From positions 1-5,127 of the forward strand of contig USPE01000153.1 of assembly GCA_900556545.1 (NCBI GenBank): DNA of 5,127 bases. Reading direction: 5' to 3'. A model generated the notes under the pieces. The model ran no database searches. It saw nothing but the letters and a program-made list of their open reading frames with translations, and had not been told where the DNA came from. Numbering within the stretch: position 1 is the first letter of the stretch; the number at the start of each line of letters is the position of its first letter. The DNA is from an uncultured Peptococcaceae bacterium (GTDB taxonomy: Bacteria; Bacillota; Peptococcia; Peptococcales; Peptococcaceae). Of this stretch, positions 4,847-5,127 are shown piece by piece. Position numbers and translations under genes: made by a program.

Positions 4847-5127
4847 GGTTGACTAAGCCGTAAGCCGGGTTCTGTCGTTGAATGGTCATCTATCTCGAAT
4901 CCCAGTTGCCTGGAATCTCCAGCGACCTACCCGAGAACGGAGCGGGCCACTCCATCTATTCTCCTATTAGGTCTTGCACCAGATGGGGTTTACCAAGCCG
5001 ACAAGTCACCTTGCCGCTGGTGCGCTCTTACCGCACCGTTTCATCCTTACCTGCAAGCAGGCGGTTTGTTTTCTGTGGCACTTTCCTTAAGGTCACCCTC
5101 ACTGGCCGTTAGCCAGCATCCTGCCCT
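4847..5127 (-). ncRNA. rnpB: RNase P RNA, class A, 3' part (5' end beyond the right edge)
   Basis: The catalytic RNA of ribonuclease P, which cuts the 5' leader from tRNA precursors. Conserved blocks appear in the right order on the minus strand: AGGGCAGGATGCTGGC (5127-5112), AAACCGCC (5067-5060), the block starting GGTAAGGATGAAACGGTGCG and ending AAGAGCGCACC (5051-5019), GGTAAACCCC (4994-4985), GGTGCAAGACC (4980-4970, the L15 loop that pairs with tRNA CCA), AGATAGATGAC (4895-4885) and the near-universal 3' block ACAGAACCCGGCTTA (4875-4861). The P15-P17 region, with AATAGG and GGAGTGGCCCGCTCC (4953-4939), matches class A. The 5' end, with the GAGGAAAGTCC block and the 5' strand of helix P1, is missing, probably only several tens of nt. 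The mature 3' end is estimated as following CGGCTTAGTCAACC. The reading frames on both strands here are spurious. Confidence 0.96.

Noticed and set aside
4599..4889. Minus-strand reading frame of 96 codons
   Set aside because: It begins inside the RNase P RNA, runs through its terminator and overlaps the YibE/F start in another frame; no ribosome binding site or family resemblance.
4882..5112. Plus-strand reading frame of 76 codons
   Set aside because: It lies wholly antisense to conserved blocks of the RNase P RNA.

Overview
The window looks like a piece of an anaerobic Bacillota (Firmicutes) chromosome, most likely of the Clostridia/Negativicutes kind. The reasons are a moderately low G+C content, strong Shine-Dalgarno sequences, U-tract terminators, an arginine deiminase operon, a YibE/F membrane protein, and a class A RNase P RNA (Bacilli usually carry class B). 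The genus cannot be fixed from sequence reading alone. Every gene I can support is on the minus strand, so the window reads biologically from right to left.

From the right edge: (1) 4847-5127 is the 3' part of rnpB, the RNase P RNA, whose 5' end lies beyond the window. It is followed by a strong intrinsic terminator (4784-4834). (2) 3479-4690 encodes a YibE/F-family polytopic membrane protein. (3) 2725-3360 encodes endonuclease III (nth), closed by a long hairpin terminator (2658-2704). (4) 2303-2657 is a non-coding stretch with candidate promoters, a 26-nt spaced direct repeat and several inverted repeats. It appears to be the control region of (5), an unrecognised 148-residue protein at 1823-2269, which ends in an intrinsic terminator (1705-1741). 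(6) 348-1583 encodes arginine deiminase (arcA, TTG start). (7) 1-291 encodes the first 97 residues of ornithine carbamoyltransferase (arcB/argF), running off the left edge.

arcA and arcB/argF fit together as the first two steps of the arginine deiminase pathway: arginine to citrulline plus ammonia, then citrulline plus phosphate to ornithine plus carbamoyl phosphate. A carbamate kinase and an arginine/ornithine antiporter would be expected beyond the left edge, but that is not visible. rnpB, yibE/F and nth are household-type genes with no obvious functional link to one another or to the arc genes.

Most of the window is ordinary. The part most worth a second look is the unrecognised 148-residue gene with its elaborate upstream region. 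I see no mobile element, CRISPR array or tRNA.
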